A stretch of 64,000 nucleotides of DNA from assembly GCA_026874595.1 (NCBI GenBank), contig CM049314.1, forward strand, positions 24,503,729-24,567,728, given 5' to 3'. The notes beneath the pieces were generated by a model. That model saw only the letters and a program-made list of their open reading frames with translations, was not told the origin of the DNA and searched no databases. A program made the position numbers and the translations under genes. Below, one piece after another: positions 1-11,454 of this stretch (position 1 is the stretch's first letter; every line of letters begins with the position of its first letter). This DNA is from Sipunculus nudus. Lineage: Eukaryota > Annelida > Sipuncula > Golfingiida > Sipunculidae.

Positions 1-182
1 AGATACTGTGTTGCATGTGAAATATTGGCAGGTATACAGACACGTGAACAGAAAGGATTGGTCAATTTATTCATTTTTTGCTGAGGCTATGGAATATGCC
101 TAATGATTTGTTCAATGAATAATTTTTATCATATGTTTTTAGCTCAGCTGACTATAAGTCATCTGAGCTATAGTCGTGGTCC

Positions 183-230
183 ATTGTCCGTCGTCCGTCC
201 GTCTGTCCGTCCGTCCGTCCGTCCGTCCGT
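183..230. repeat. GTCC-rich tract in the foldback end
   Basis: A run of GTCCGTC units (about eight CCGT repeats) sits just inside the left terminus of the foldback-like element. The same short tract type (GTCCGTC/GACGGAC) sits next to several other repeat ends in this window, at about 3385, 13870, 15225, 44310, 51225 and 52585. Confidence 0.7.
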
Positions 231-2147
231 AGATGTGGCACGTTTTGAAACCGTAAGACTTAGGAATCTAAAATTCAGCATAATGTTAGATGTCCCCAAG
301 ATCTCCTACCAAGCCGAAAACTGGGTCTTTGCGACTTCGTTCCTTTGAGAAATTAAGGAAAAACCTCAAATTTTTATTAAAAACCTATTTTCATTCTTCA
401 GGACTGCCTTATATCAAAAACACTCATCTGTTTTTCCTCATATTTACCATAAATATTCTTCTATATAGTTCCTATGTACATGCCAGAAATTAAGTCTGTT
501 AAGTATAAATTCTTTAAGTAATGGGCCTGAACATAATAGACTTTGTAAAAAATCAGGAAAAATATTTACTCACTTAACATGAATAATTTTGAAACTAGAG
601 TCTATTTTACCAAGTATATAACTATGTTTAATTAAGATTTAATTGTTTACCCAAAATTAGATCTGAATTTTGTAAATTTTTTGAGTTATTAGCATAAAAA
701 TAAAATCAGTACCTTAAATTTAGCCCAACTTTGACCATGGCACGTTTTCTCCTGTATGTACCATTGATTTAATTTTCACAGCATGTAAACATAAATATTG
801 AGTTTGTCTAAATCTGAAATTTGAAAATAAAAGCTTGAAAATTAAGCTAGTTATTGATTTTTTTTCTTGAGGCTCTACTGTAGTCATTTGCTTTGATAAC
901 AGATTACAGATGCAGGGTCCAACTCCAGGTCACTTGAAGTCGGGCTATGCCAAGGTTTCTGATTTGTTACAGTCACTGGGGGAGACCCCCTGCTGTGACA
1001 GGTGTACAGTTATTCTAATATCACCACCCCAATCCCCCCCCCCCCCCCCCACAAACCCAACCCACTAAGTGTAATGCAGTAATTGTTATTGTTGTAATTG
1101 TAATTGTAACGCTGTTTCCACTCCAATATACAAAAAACTTCCTTAAAAAAGTAATTCAAGTGTAATCCAGAAGATGCCATACTGTGTTAATGTAGCATTT
1201 TTAAAGAAATTAATTTTCTTTTAAATGATTTTAACAGATATAATTGAACCCATCAGTTTGCTTAAATTTATAAAATATGAAGCACATTATGGATAAATAA
1301 AGACACAATTGAAAATTGTGAAATCTAAATCAAGTATTTTTAGATATTTATTGTTTTGCAGATTTAAAAGATATATTTTTGTGGTAAAAATAAATAAACA
1401 TTTGTATGCATGGTGTGGTGTTATATGACAAGATTGAGATATATGATGATGCAGTTGAGAATTATGAATCAACTTTTATATTCAGATGTATCTGTTTTAT
1501 TGGAAATGTATAGAAATATAAACTTAATTAAAAAAATTGATGTGATAAAAAAATTAGGATTTAATACAAACATTGGTTCATTATTTTCCTGCCACAGCAG
1601 AATTTGAGATCAGGCTTTGTTTGCCCTGTTTTATGTTGTTAATTAGTTATATTTCATCTGTATACATTTCATAAAAAAATATGTATATAATTAATAATAT
1701 ATATTATACAAAAAAATAGATTCAATTAAACAAATTTGTAAACTACTGAAATGTCAACAGTTAATCATGGTAATAGTACAGATCATTTGTTCACAAACTG
1801 CTCACATGCTTCAGTTTCAACATTAGGAAACACATGGTCAGGTCACAAAATATTATTTGCAACAATTTCTTGCTAATCAATACAAACCAATCATATAAAC
1901 CAACCATGGCCTTTATTACCTCTTCCTCTTACACTTGATCTCCATTTGACATTATTATAGATTTTTACCTTCAAGGTCAACTTCAGCTGAGCACAGTGAC
2001 CCATAGGTCCCTTGTTTTTAATTTGACATGCAATTTTTATCAAATTTACAATATAAAAGAAAATCTGAAAATATAAGTTAGTTCAGTATTATAATTTGCA
2101 TCAATATTCATCTTTAATTTGGCACCTATCTTGTCAAGTTATGCATA

Positions 2148-2150
<3 letters not shown>

Positions 2151-2217
<67 letters not shown>
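2151..2217. repeat. (AT)n microsatellite, 67 bp
   Basis: An uninterrupted AT dinucleotide run inside the loop of the 138-3434 element. Confidence 0.97.
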
Positions 2218-2219
<2 letters not shown>

Positions 2220-2696
2220 GTATATATTTTAAATAATAAAATGTTTAAACTGAATTTTAAAGAAATTTATTTTTTAAAGATAAAATAACTTAATAACCTA
2301 TGCCAGAACATGGAATCTCCAACATGGAATATTCCTTAAATCGCCATTCTACATTCCAGTTTTTAGTTTAAGGTATAATATTATTTTTATTAACTAAAAT
2401 AAAATGTTCAGTAAAATTTATTAAAAATTCAAATCAGGTAAGGAATTTCTCTCAATATATGAACATTCCTTTTTTATAACGGTAAATCACTTTGTGAACA
2501 TAATTAAATGTGGACACAATTAAATGTGCACTTTAATCATTGTAACCCCTTGTAATACAAAACAAAATCCAAAATGTAGCAAAAATTTAGAAGAAAATGG
2601 ATTAAACATAGATAATTATCTTGTTTATGCATCCTGTCCATGGAGGCTGAGTAAAAATTTAATGGAGCTGAGTGATGAGTGAGGCAAGTTTACATA

Positions 2697-3962
2697 TCAA
2701 CTTGGTCATCTGAGGACTGCAACACTCACTGCACACCACTGTACAATGTTGGTTTGATGTAACAATACTTGACATGTGTTTGAAAACTTGAATAAAAGCT
2801 GCAATTTTTTTCATCAATTCCTTTGAAATTTCATATTTGAAAAGATTATGTCGTTATGTGTATATGCTGTGAAAATTAAATCAGCAGTTCTTACAGGAAA
2901 CGTGCCATGATCAAATTTGAGCAAAATTAAAGGTATTTTATATTTATGGTAATAACGTAACAAAAATCATAAAATTCTGATCAAATTTCTTGTATACAAT
3001 TAAACCTTGATTAAATAAAGTCATATCCTTAAAAAAGTCTACAGCTTCAACAGAAAGCATACATGTTAAGTGTGGATACTTACTTCTTGCTGTTTTGATA
3101 AGATACCAAATATTCTGGACCATTGCGTAGCATTGGCCAAATTTCTAGCATATACATAGGAAATCTATAGAGAAATCTTTATGCCTAATAAGAACAAAAA
3201 CATACGTGTGGTTTTGATATTTGGCATTCCTTAAGTGTAACAATATGTTTTCAATTCAAAATTGGTGTTTTCCGTTAATTTCTCCCAAAGTAGGTGGGAG
3301 AACTTAGGTACATCGAACTGTATGCTTAATTTTGGATTCGTAGGTCTAACAATTTCAAAACGTGCCCTGTTAACTGACAAACAGACGGACAAATGACCAT
3401 TGCTATAGCTCAGCTGCTTTTAGTTAGGTGAGCTTAAAAAGTCAAATGATTTGGGGACAACTTGATGTTAAAAAACAGTTTTGTAAGTAAAAGCAAATCA
3501 TAACAAAAGGAAATTTTATAAAAAAATTTATCACTTCATTTTCTTGAAAAGAAGTGTCCAAACGGCTGGAGCCCAAAGTGGGCAAATTTTTACTCAGCAG
3601 ACCATAAGAAAATATTAAAGTGGAATATTAGACCATACATCGAATTTGTTAAAAGCTCAGCTGTAGGTGATAGTTCATATGTGGAAAAAAAACTTTAAAA
3701 CCATCTAATATAAGGTTGATAAAACACATATATAAGATAAGTTTGAGTCAGCACAATGCCCGTCAATGTTGGTTCCATCAGATAATGTTGTTTACGTTAT
3801 TTCTGTACCATATCGGTTAAAATAATCTTCTTTATAACCATGGGAAACCCTTTTGCTTAAATCCCATATATATGTAACAAGCAGAGTATCAGAGGCAAAG
3901 GACACGTGTGTGTGTGTGTGTGGGGGGGGGGGGTGAGGGGTTGAAGAGGGGCGGCTGCTGTC

Positions 3963-4011
<49 letters not shown>

Positions 4012-4066
4012 ATACGTTTTCCCTTCCTCTCCTTCTCTCCCCCTCTCTCTCTCTTTCTCTCTTCAT

Positions 4067-4115
<49 letters not shown>

Positions 4116-4830
4116 ATGATAAGTTGCTGAGTCAGCAGAACGTGTTCTATACTGTCATTGTTGGATTGATGGATGTTGTTTACATTGTCTCCTTGCCCTG
4201 TCGTTTATACAAATCTTCTTTATAACCATGGGAAACCCTATTGCACAAATCCCGTATGTTACAAGCAGGGTATCAGAGGCAAAGGACACGTGTGTCGGTG
4301 TGTGTGTGTGTGTGTTGTGGGGGGTTGAAAGGAGTGGCTTCTCCCGATTCATATATATTCATTCCCCCACTGTCTCTCTTTCTCTATGTATACAGAATAT
4401 TTTATACTGACTAAAACAGGGTCATATGTTGGACTATCACTCTTTGGTACAAGATAAATCTATCAAAGATCTTCAAGCATTCTGATTTTTAAAACAATCC
4501 ATCCAGCCTTGAGATAGGAGACCATTTGTATTTTACTTTTTTTTCTAGGTTGATATATCACGCCCCATATATCGGAGAATATAGGTTACACTGACCTAAT
4601 TTCAGGTCTGCGAAGGGATCTTTTCGTAACCTCTGACAATGCTTAGATTCAATATCCTAGCCCTTACGGTTACAATTTGAGCCCAAGAGGGAACATGTAT
4701 TACATTTTTTGGGCCAAGTCAGTCAGGGCATCTCCTGATTGACATTTGTTTTGGCCAAGGCGGTGTATAGGGACATGCGTTGTCTTATGTTATCACCTGT
4801 ATTCCGAGTGTTTTAACACTCGTGTACAGG
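2697..4830 (+). repeat. Segmental direct duplication, copy 1
   Basis: Copy 1 of a direct duplication whose other copy is 12942-15710. Matching blocks in the same order are CTTGGTCATCTGAGGACTGC, the right arm of the foldback element, AACCATGGGAAACCCTATTG-type blocks, TATATCACGCCCCATATATC, and GGGCATCTCCTGATTGACAT. Relative to copy 2 it lacks about 0.3 kb near 3610 and about 0.4 kb near 4687. It contains a tandem pair (3737-4140 and 4120-4400) each with a GT/G-run and AT/CT microsatellites. Confidence 0.8.
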
Positions 4831-5247
4831 AGAAAGCCAATGTTTTCAGGGCAAATGTTTGGCAGGTACCAATTTATTTCAAAGAGAAGACGCTATTTGT
4901 CGAGTTAATTCAACATGCTTAATAGGTGATTGGGCCCCTTTGAGATAACGGTATGAACAGATAAACTGCACACTTAATAATGACAGGTAGGCGAGTGAAT
5001 CATTGGCACGCAGAATTATAAGGGACTTGAGTATTTCCATAAGAAAGTCTACTTGGGTTATTATTATTCAGACACATTCAGGATTAATTTAGAAGCACGT
5101 GTTTGTAACATGTGGGGGTCCTCTTTCAAATACGTTTTGCACCTAATGACCTTACAGATTCTGGACATAATAAATCAACAACCTTAGGTTCCATGGTTTT
5201 TTCTGTTTATCAAGATTTGCTCATATACCATGTTTACTAACAGTTTA

Positions 5248-5547
5248 AGCCCCAGTCCCATATAGGTGCCGGAGCAACACGGATCCTATCCGGCACGATC
5301 CGGCGTGTGAACCGTGTAGCCGCCGTGATGGTCCGCGGCGTTCCCTGTTTGTACTGGAACGTCCGGGAAGGTCCTTGGGGCTCCGGGAGGCCATCACGGC
5401 AGTTTTGGGAAGTTCAAAACTGCTGTGTTCGTCCTTGACGGTCTGGGGGAAAAGGTGACATCCGGGGTGGTTCGTGTAGCCGCCGTGTAGGGATCCGGCG
5501 CTTTCTGGGACTGCCGTGTTCATCCCTGCTTATATGGGACAGGGGCT
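5248..5547. mobile_element. PIF/Harbinger-like MITE, 300 bp, TTA target duplication
   Basis: Seventeen-base terminal inverted repeats (AGCCCCAGTCCCATATA and its complement TATATGGGACAGGGGCT, one mismatch) are flanked by TTA on both sides (5245-5247 and 5548-5550). A TTA/TAA 3-bp duplication is the hallmark of the PIF/Harbinger superfamily. The interior is strikingly GC-rich compared with its surroundings and repeats GTGTAGCCGCCGTG twice (about 5305 and 5475). It has no coding capacity; the open frame across it is not a gene. Confidence 0.78.
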
Positions 5548-6429
5548 TTATAGATAACCAACCACCTAAGGCTGTAGTTTTCCCCATTTAACAATACTGC
5601 TGTGTTGACTAATAGCTTGTAGAAAAACACAAGCTTATATCTCTATCACTGAGGCGTTTTTAGAGCTTTTCTTAACAATATAACCTTTAGTCCATGGGCT
5701 AGGAGGGGTCACCGTGCACCCCCTCTAGGATTTTATGACATAGGTATTTTTAGATTCCAAAGTATGTCCAATTAATGAATTAAGATGTTAACATTGATTA
5801 TTTTGGGATACACTTCCCTTTTAGGCCATTTAAAGACAACCGTGTCTTTACGCACGGCGCCCGCGGAGAGTAAGCCTTGAAAAGGGGTAGGGGTATGTAA
5901 ATGCTTATAGCTCGCTTAATATTTGACATATTCATTTCAAATCAACTGCATTATGTTTGCAAATAGTGGGGAAAAGTTACTGACGACAATAATCATATAA
6001 ATGTGTTATGTATTTTTGTTGATAAAGCAAGTAATCACTATACTTGTAAAATATCCAAAAAGAAAATTGAATTTAACAGCTTTTACTTTCATTTTTCCCA
6101 ACAGTAGTTTATTTTCGAGATGATGTTGCCTTTCTAAAATTCTAGTGCATTCATACATTAGCTTCTGATATTCTTACAAATTCTGTTGATAAAATTATGA
6201 ATATTTGACCATATATACCTGCAATGAATGACCTATTGTTAATTGTATTTTATGGTAACCCTTGTTTATAAGACGAATGTGGTGTTCCATGTTTCTCTCA
6301 GATGCAATGAATTTCACGGTGATGCATCTTGGATACTATGAATTGTTATTTTTTATGAACCTGAAGGGGTTTATTGATTTTAAAAATAATGGAAAAGCTT
6401 TCTTAAGGTTTTTAACATATAATATAGAA

Positions 6430-7885
6430 AAACTAGAATACGGGTAGTCGACAAGCGACTACGTGTATCCGCCTATATCAGAGTAGGACGGATGAAGTGA
6501 GGCATGGTTTGAGTGGCAGGGGAAATAGCTAGTTACATGTGTTACATATTAGAATGGATCTCTGCCACATAAACATTATTGTAGGTGGCGCCACCTGTTA
6601 TTTGAACGAGAAACTATCCAAGATGTATACACATGCAAAATTTCAGGTGGAAAGTCAAACCACTGCAGAGATATGAGTGATTTTATCCCACAGCAGACAA
6701 ACAGATGGAACCTGTGCAAAAATGGCTGCAGGTAGCCTCACCATTTTTGTATATGTTATAAAGCTATCCAAGGGCTACATTCGTTTAATTTTTTTCCCTG
6801 ATTGGTCAAACGAGTCCGGAGATATAAGCATGGATGTCTGCAGCGTGAACGTGAATGTAGGTGGCGCCACCTGTCTTAAAATCAAGGAAGCTATCCAGGA
6901 TGTATACGCACGCCGAATTACAGGTAATTTGGTCAAACCACTGCAGAGATATGAGTGATTTTATCACCACAGCAGACAAACAGATGGACCCTGTGCAAAT
7001 ATGGCTGCAGGTGGCGCCATCATTTTTGTGTATGTTATAGCTATCAAAGGGCTAATTTCGTGTAATTTTTTTTCCTGATTGGTCGAACGAGTCCGGAGAT
7101 ATAAGCATGGATGTCTACAGCGTGAACGCGAATGTAGGTGGCGCCACCTGTCATAAATCAAGAAAGCTATGCGGGATTTATACGCATGCCAAATTTCAGG
7201 TAATTTGGTCAAACCACTGCAGAGATATGAGTGATTTAACCCAAGGCAGACAAACAGATGGACACTGTGCAAAAATGGCTGCAGGTGGCGCCACCATTTT
7301 TGTATATGTTATATAGCTATCCAAGGGCTACATTTGTTTAAAAAAATTTCCTGATTGGTCAAACGGTTCCCGAGATATGAGCTTGGATGTCTGCGGCGTT
7401 AACGTGGATGTAGGTGGCGCCACCTGTCATAAAATCAAGAAAGCTATCTAGGATGTATACGCATGCCGAATTTTAGGTGAATTAGTCAAACCACTGCAGA
7501 GATATGAGTGATTTTAACCCAAGGCAGACAAACAGATGGACGCTGTGCAAAAATGGCTGCAGGTGGCGCCACCTTTTTTGTGTATGTTATAAAGCTATCC
7601 AAGGGCTACATTTGTGTAAAAAAATTTCCTGATCGGTCAAAGGGTTCCCGAGATATGTGACTTTATGTGTGGAAACAAACGCACAAACGGACGCTGGGCA
7701 GAGAGGAAAGGTCAGAGGTCAAGGCCACTTGGTTAGGCACCAGTTCACATGTGATCCGATAATTTGTGTAAGTTTCGGAAAAATCCGTCCAGTAGTCTCA
7801 GAGGAATTCTCCAGAAACGAACGCGGCGGCGGCGGCGGAACCCAGTCAAAAACATAGTATCCACAAAACTTCGTTTTGGCGTATA
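6430..7885 (+). mobile_element. Array element R, copy 1: 276/277-bp tandem units with AGGTGGCGCCACCT palindromes
   Basis: It starts CTAGAATACGGGTAGTCGAC and AAGCGACTACGTGTATCCGC. A perfect 14-base palindrome AGGTGGCGCCACCT recurs at 6583, 6859, 7136 and 7412, a period of 276-277 bases. A second palindrome occurs within the units after GCAGACAAACAGATGG (7009 imperfect, 7284 as 12 bases, 7561 perfect). It ends in a GCGGCGGCGGCGG stretch and CAAAACTTCGTTTTG. The right arm of the host element (12130-12150) preserves the uninterrupted sequence, so the inserted piece can be delimited to within about ten bases. Short frames across the array are repeat by-products, not genes. Confidence 0.8.
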
Positions 7886-8520
7886 CAATAATCATATTTA
7901 AGCCATGTAATGAGAAGGGTTACTGCACACCCCTTCTGGGATTTTATGATATATATAGGTATTTTTAGATCCCCAAATGTGTACAGTTAATGAATTAACA
8001 TGTTAACACTGATTATATTGGGATACACTACCTTTTTCAGCCATTCAGAGACAACCGTATCATTACGCACACACCCGCGTACAGGTAGCCTTGATAAGGG
8101 GGTAGGGATATGTAAATGCTTATAGCTCGCCTAATATTTGACATATTTACTTCAAATAAACTGTATTGTATTTGCAAACAGTCAGAAAAAGTCACTTATA
8201 GATTTAATCATATATATTTTTACATGGGTTTGGTGATTAAGCAATTAATAATGATAATAATAAATCATCCTGAAGAAATTTAACAGATTTTTACGCTGTT
8301 GATGATTTTACAAGACATTTTGACGTTTCTGAAGTTCTAGTTTATGAATATATGAGCCCTTGTCAATCCATAAAACATTTTTAACAAAAATAAAATTATG
8401 TAGACATCAGTGAATGATAGTGTTATTGTGTTTTGATCACCCTTTTTATAACATGTATACGAAGTGTTCGGTGTTCCTCTCTCGCTGTACCTTACTGTGA
8501 CACCGCCCTAATACCATAAA

Positions 8521-11454
8521 TAGTCACTGTTCTGAAACAAGAGTATAAACACTAGTCTCTTTATCCAGATCATTTTGAATACATAAGTGTAAAAGAAGAT
8601 AAAACTTTCTCCAAGTATAAGCACTAACCCATGTCATGTTAACCCTTCTGTGTTGTGAGGGTTTCGTCCCCTTGACCTTATACCTTGTAAATCATTTCTG
8701 TCATATTGTGTCATCATTTGGGCAATTTTAAAATGGGGAAATGTACATTGTGTAATACCTTATATTGAAGAATCTGTCTTTATTTCACATTGTCTATCGT
8801 TTACTATTTTAAATATCAATTCGTATAAAGTGTATATAAATAGCACTGAAAACAACACGCATAATTCTGCAAATAACATGGATTACAGTGGCGGATCCTG
8901 GTCAAATTTTTTGGTGTGGTCTGTGAACCAAGGAACTACGTTAATTTTTTGCTGAGAGTAATGGTTCACGTTTCACCAAATGGATGCTTGCCTCACAGGT
9001 GAGCTCAGATTACCAGAACATAAGCGGCTAAAATAAGTCACAACTGTGCATGCGAGTTGGATAAACTTTCTCCATATTCTCCAAACTTTCTCAGAAGTTT
9101 GCACTTATCTAAGTACCTTTGACTAACGATGGTCTCTTCCCCTCCTAGGACAAAAATATTATCTCTTAATACCGAATATTCCTTCAAACAAAATCATATT
9201 ATGTTAATCACGGTTACCGGTTAATATTCCTGGCGGACATCAAATAAAGACATATACTGGGCTCACGATGAAGAGGGTGAATAATCACTTGTGAACAAAT
9301 GTCATTCAAGAAAAATATGGTGATTCTCTAATGATAAATACATTTAATATCATGGAAGACATAGATCATTGTGACACCTCCATTCTGGTACAAAGATCGA
9401 GCGAAGACCTAATGCAGCATTAAAGCTGCCAATATGATTAAGAAGAAATCCTATCTTAATATTAAGGAAAATTTCAATTCCCATTACAAAATAAACCTCA
9501 ATAAATGTATATGGGTGTTTGCATTGAAAAGAATGTCCTGACCTGTTGGTAACATTTTATTGATTAGCCAAAGATGAATTCCCGCCAGTGACCATATTTT
9601 TATATGAGATTTAAGTAATTTTATCAGCAATGAATTTTATTTTGAATGAAATATTTTAATGATATTTCAGTAGAGGATTTAAATATATAAGATTGAGTAC
9701 TTCCCAAAAGCCATTATGTGCATATTAGCGGCTGGTTATGCAGGGTCCTTAAAGAAACACTGGCATTTTTTATAACACCTATCTGTTAAATAATATTAAA
9801 CTACACCATAAACTAGGAAGCAGTTTTTCAGCACTGTCTCATGAAAGTTGAATGGAATGCTTTAAAAAATGTTAGGTTTTAACTTCCTGCTTGTATACAT
9901 AGCTTTTTGAGCATTGAATTTTAGCTTGGGAGTTCCATAACCTCGACCTCTCCTGGAGAAATAAGTGATCCATTTTTCATTAAATTGAAGAAAGAAAAAA
10001 AACATGGTCGTCGCATTTTTATAATTCCAGAAGTAAGGACTGACATCTAATTGATTCTTCATAAAAACACGTATTTTGAGGACTTGCGGAGGAAGGCGGG
10101 TGAACATGTTAAATTGAGCGAAATGAATTCGTGTCTTGCTCACACTTATTTGTACTTTTAAGGATAAGGATATTTTACCAAATTGTTGGCATGCAATTGA
10201 ATCTCGCTACATGATTCAAATGACAACTCCGCCATTCATGTTGAATCGTTCTGAGGTTATAGGCCTTAAAGTCTGTCTTGAGTGAAAACGCGAATGACTG
10301 ATTTTTCTTAATCTATCTTTTAAATGCAATATGATATCTATGGTCTTCCGTTTTATAATTCCAGAAGTTAGCATTGAAATTAAGCCTCATCATAAATAAC
10401 GAATTATGCATGGGAGCTAGAGGTTGAATCCTCTCGAATTTTCATATGGGGTATATATAAAACCCGTATCTTTTGAAAGGTGCCATAAAGAGGTGAAACC
10501 AAATGCCAATTCTATGTCTACAACACCATTTTACAGAAACTGAATTTTACCGAAGTAAAATAAAATATATAGGACAAAATATATTTTACACGAATGCAGA
10601 CGTCAGAGATTGTAGTAATTTCTCAATGGTATCTGTGCCCTTATACTGTGTCCGGTATAAGGGCACTGGCGTTGTCCATTTCTGTTTAGAACACATAGCT
10701 TTTCTCTGTTTACTCCTTTAATTTTCGTATTTTTTACAATCAGAAATCATACGTATGTTTTAAATTAGATTCTTCCAAATGAACAACACAGATATGATCC
10801 CCTCCCTGTATGGTACTGTCACGGTGATACCTTCGCTCCTCTTCTTTCTCGCTACTGTTAATACATGTACTCGTATACCACGTCCTTTCATTACTTACGA
10901 CGGCAATGAAAAGAAATCATAAAAGGTGTTCACTCTGATCCACCAATATACATTTAGTTTATTATCTGTGATTTGTTTACAATTTAAACTATCAAGTACC
11001 TTTCCTTGCTAGAAAATCTGAAAGCGACATGGTAAGGCATTTAAATATAACAAGGCAACTAAAGACTCAGTCATAATATAATTGTAACAAAAATATGAAA
11101 ATCTAATAAATAAATACATAAAAAAATCTAGCAACACCAAATAATGTTATTAAGCTGTATACGCCGTAATTATTAATTTTATATAATAACTGAAACTGTT
11201 GCACATGCCTCCTTGTTTTTTCTCCTTTTGACATGACTCTTGTGTTGATATTGTGGTACAAGACCCTACTTACACTGTATACGGGTCTAATGCACTGAGC
11301 TTCATTGAAAGTAAATTGTAATATGGCCTCCCATTTTGTGAGCACATTCATCACAATATTTCAGATAGATCAGCAAAACAGTTTGATTTTCTATTTTTTA
11401 GAAATTTCATATAATTATTATTTGGATTATTATTGTGTTCATATATTGTTCCAG
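8521..11454. other. Centre of the inverted-repeat element, no gene seen
   Basis: AT-rich sequence with only short frames and no recognisable domain. TATAATTCCAGAAGT occurs at about 10019 and 10352, hinting at a decayed internal duplication of about 330 bp. A GTGGCGGATCCTGG fragment at about 8889 belongs to the GGCGGATCCAGGATTT dispersed family also seen at 48.05 and 49.01 kb. Confidence 0.5.

Larger units (their letters stand above)
138..3434. mobile_element. Foldback-like DNA element with long inverted arms
   Basis: The left end (TTTAGCTCAGCTGACTATAA, then GAGCTATAG, a CCATTGTCCGTC tract, GGCACGTTTTGAAA, and GATGTCCCCAAGATCTCC) is matched in inverted order by the right end (GCTATAGCTCAGCTG, CAAACAGACGGACAAATGACC, TTTCAAAACGTGCC, GGTACATCGAACTG). 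Similarity continues inward: CATGGCACGTTTTCTCC and GATTTAATTTTCACAGC near 735-783 pair with GCTGTGAAAATTAAATC and GGAAACGTGCCATG near 2868-2911. The arms are therefore at least about 650 bp, around a loop of about 2 kb holding a poly-C run and an (AT)n tract. No transposase frame is visible, so the element is non-autonomous or a relic. Confidence 0.7.

Noticed and set aside
5245-5523. 92-codon minus-strand frame
   Set aside because: It lies entirely within the GC-rich MITE (inverted ends, TTA duplication) and has no domain.
6677-7316. Similar 60-100-codon frames repeating KMAAGG and YVI
   Set aside because: They follow the 276/277-bp tandem units, are open on both strands in places, and match no family; treated as repeat by-products.
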